A stretch of 8,303 bases of DNA from Candidatus Hydrogenedentota bacterium (GTDB lineage: Bacteria > Hydrogenedentota > Hydrogenedentia > Hydrogenedentiales > CAITNO01): assembly GCA_903922535.1 (NCBI GenBank), contig CAIXUF010001235.1, positions 1 to 8,303 on the forward strand. The letters are read 5' to 3'. Position 1 is the stretch's first letter, and each line of letters starts with the position of its first letter. Positions 7,837 through 8,303 of the stretch are shown here, piece after piece. The notes under the pieces were generated by a model. It did no database searches, had not been told where the DNA came from, and saw only the letters and a list, made by a program, of their open reading frames with translations. A program made the position numbers and the translations under genes.

Positions 7837-7913
7837 TTCAACCCCAACGCGGGTTGAATGTGGAACCCGCGCGTACCCATACGCTTTCACATTCAACCCA
7901 TTTCAGGGTTGAA
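7837..7913. repeat. Nested palindrome: two TTCAACCC-N6-GGGTTGAA units around a long central stem
   Basis: TTCAACCC occurs at 7837-7844 and 7892-7899, and GGGTTGAA at 7851-7858 and 7906-7913. Each neighbouring pair makes an 8-bp hairpin with a six-base loop. Alternatively, 7851-7862 pairs perfectly with 7888-7899 over 12 bp, extended to 15 with one G-T and two A-T pairs. It is capped by GCGTA (7871-7875) with TACGC (7880-7884), while 7837-7844 closes on 7906-7913 outside. The unpaired joints on the two sides are both six bases (7845-7850 and 7900-7905). The fold is seen directly; its role is unknown. Confidence 0.85.
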
Positions 7914-7931
7914 CATCATAGACAACACCTT

Positions 7932-7960
7932 TCCGGAGCTTCCCTTCGGTCACCTCCGGA
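7932..7960. repeat. Seven-base-pair inverted repeat TCCGGAG/CTCCGGA
   Basis: TCCGGAG at 7932-7938 is the reverse complement of CTCCGGA at 7954-7960, with a 15-base loop. It lies just after the nested palindrome and before the conserved 3' flank. No T tract follows on either strand. Function unknown. Confidence 0.4.
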
Positions 7961-7998
7961 TTCACATTGGTCCGTGCCAGAACCCGTGAGTAGAATTC

Positions 7999-8015
7999 AA
8001 AAGCGGAGTCTCCGC
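7999..8015 (-). terminator. Candidate intrinsic terminator of the minus-strand paralogue
   Basis: On the minus strand GCGGAG-A-CTCCGC (8015 down to 8003) forms a perfect short hairpin directly followed by TTTT (8002-7999). It lies about 125 bases after the TAA, at the same place as the hairpin 2196-2213 of the first copy. The T tract is short, so confidence is moderate. Confidence 0.5.
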
Positions 8016-8024
8016 GCCGCTGTT

Positions 8025-8039
8025 GGCGCTGTCAGCGCC
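8025..8039. repeat. Perfect 15-base palindrome GGCGCTG-T-CAGCGCC
   Basis: Seven bases pair perfectly around a single central T (8032). It lies within the conserved 3' flank, just before the terminator-like hairpin on the minus strand. The first copy keeps the GGCGCTG arm (2178-2184) but has diverged in the other arm. Confidence 0.5.
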
Positions 8040-8139
8040 GCAGACGGCTCAAAAGCAACCTCGGCGCCACTGGACGTTCTGCAACGATTCGCCCACAATA
8101 GCGGTCTGAGGAGCGCAATGGTGTGCTGGAATATACTGA

Positions 8140-8303
8140 TTATGGCGCTATCGTGAACGCGCCGTCGCTCAGGTCCTCTATCGCGTTGTTGTCCCCGGAG
8201 ATCAGGTGGATCTTGCAGGTGCTGGCCGGTGTCACCCAGGACGGAACCGTCCAGGAGAATTGCTCCGACGAGGCCGCCGCCGCGCCCAGCCATACCGTGT
8301 CGA
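8140..8303 (-). CDS. Paralogue of the first gene, last 53 residues (Ig-like repeat protein); start lies outside the window
   Basis: On the minus strand the frame is open from the window edge to TAA at 8142-8140. The 53 visible residues begin DTVWLGAAAASSEQFSWTVP and end SDGAFTIAP. They match the last 53 residues of the first gene at 50 positions, changing only A to S, I to L and T to A. Of 11 codons that differ, eight are synonymous, which shows purifying selection on a real coding sequence. The fragment is the end of one SPNGGETW-type Ig-like unit. It contains the same cysteine (STCKIH) that is special to the last unit of the first gene, so it is the matching terminal unit rather than an internal one. 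How many repeats and which N-terminal domains it has cannot be seen. It points towards the rhamnosidase operon, convergent with it, and its own terminator candidate lies at 8015-7999. Confidence 0.85.
   Translation of the reverse strand, partial: DTVWLGAAAASSEQFSWTVPSWVTPASTCKIHLISGDNNAIEDLSDGAFTIAP

Larger units (their letters stand above)
7496..8139. other. Convergent intergenic region rich in inverted repeats
   Basis: About 640 bases lie between the operon stop and the stop of the oppositely oriented paralogue. The open frames here have Arg/Pro/Gln-rich translations, no good start context and no family resemblance, so I call none a gene. In order the region holds: a weak GCCG-CGA-CGGC hairpin before CATTTT (7549-7565), a compound hairpin (7595-7645), an isolated TATACT (7677-7682) without a partner -35, a nested palindrome (7837-7913), a TCCGGAG/CTCCGGA hairpin (7932-7960), and the conserved 3' flank of the minus-strand gene (7983-8139). 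Confidence 0.7.
7983..8301 (-). repeat. Right arm of the 319-bp inverted repeat
   Basis: Read on the minus strand, this repeats 1915-2233 at about 86% identity with no insertion or deletion. It covers the last 53 codons and stop of the minus-strand gene plus 157 bases of 3' flank. Similarity may continue beyond the window edge, since the coding match is still strong at 8301. Confidence 0.9.

Noticed and set aside
7837..7913. CRISPR-like repeat pair
   Set aside because: There are only two units, each palindromic across its full 22 bases, with a single 33-base gap that itself folds into the structure. No cas gene is visible.
7815..8156. Plus-strand open frame across the nested palindrome and the right-hand 3' flank
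   Set aside because: It overlaps the palindrome and the end of the minus-strand paralogue. Its match to the antisense frame of the first copy starts only inside the duplicated flank and lacks third-position bias, so it is a shadow of a non-coding repeat.

Overview
The window is GC-rich bacterial DNA. It resembles the large, secretion-heavy genomes of the Hydrogenedentota / PVC-type environmental bacteria. That placement is an inference from the protein types present: an extracellular choice-of-anchor/beta-helix protein with SPNGGETW-type Ig-like repeats, next to a secreted rhamnosidase operon. No rRNA, tRNA, CRISPR array, transposase or integrase was found.

Layout: (1) 1-2076 (+) is the 3' part of a large extracellular protein: the end of a beta-helix, a HYR domain, a PASTA-like domain, then five tandem Ig-like repeats. 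(2) 2077-2471 is a non-coding gap. Its first 157 bases are a conserved 3' flank that recurs elsewhere in the window, and its end carries a good sigma70-type promoter (2400-2427). (3) 2472-5126 and 5123-7495 (+) form a two-gene operon joined by an ATGA overlap: a large secreted protein of unrecognised family, then a GH78 alpha-L-rhamnosidase-like enzyme with all four expected acidic residues. Together they look like a small outfit for cleaving rhamnose-containing polysaccharide outside the cytoplasm. (4) 7496-8139 holds no convincing gene but is dense in inverted repeats, including a striking nested palindrome at 7837-7913. (5) 8140-8303 (-) is the 3' end of a second gene, a paralogue of the first, running off the window.

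The main structural finding is that the two outer genes are convergent copies of each other. Positions 1915-2233 and 8301-7983 form a gapless 319-bp inverted repeat by hand alignment. It is about 91% identical in the coding part and about 80% identical over 157 bp after the stop codon. The inner operon therefore sits between inverted homologous arms. The duplicated 3' flank keeps a hairpin just before a T-rich tract in both copies, so it may be a conserved terminator or RNA element.
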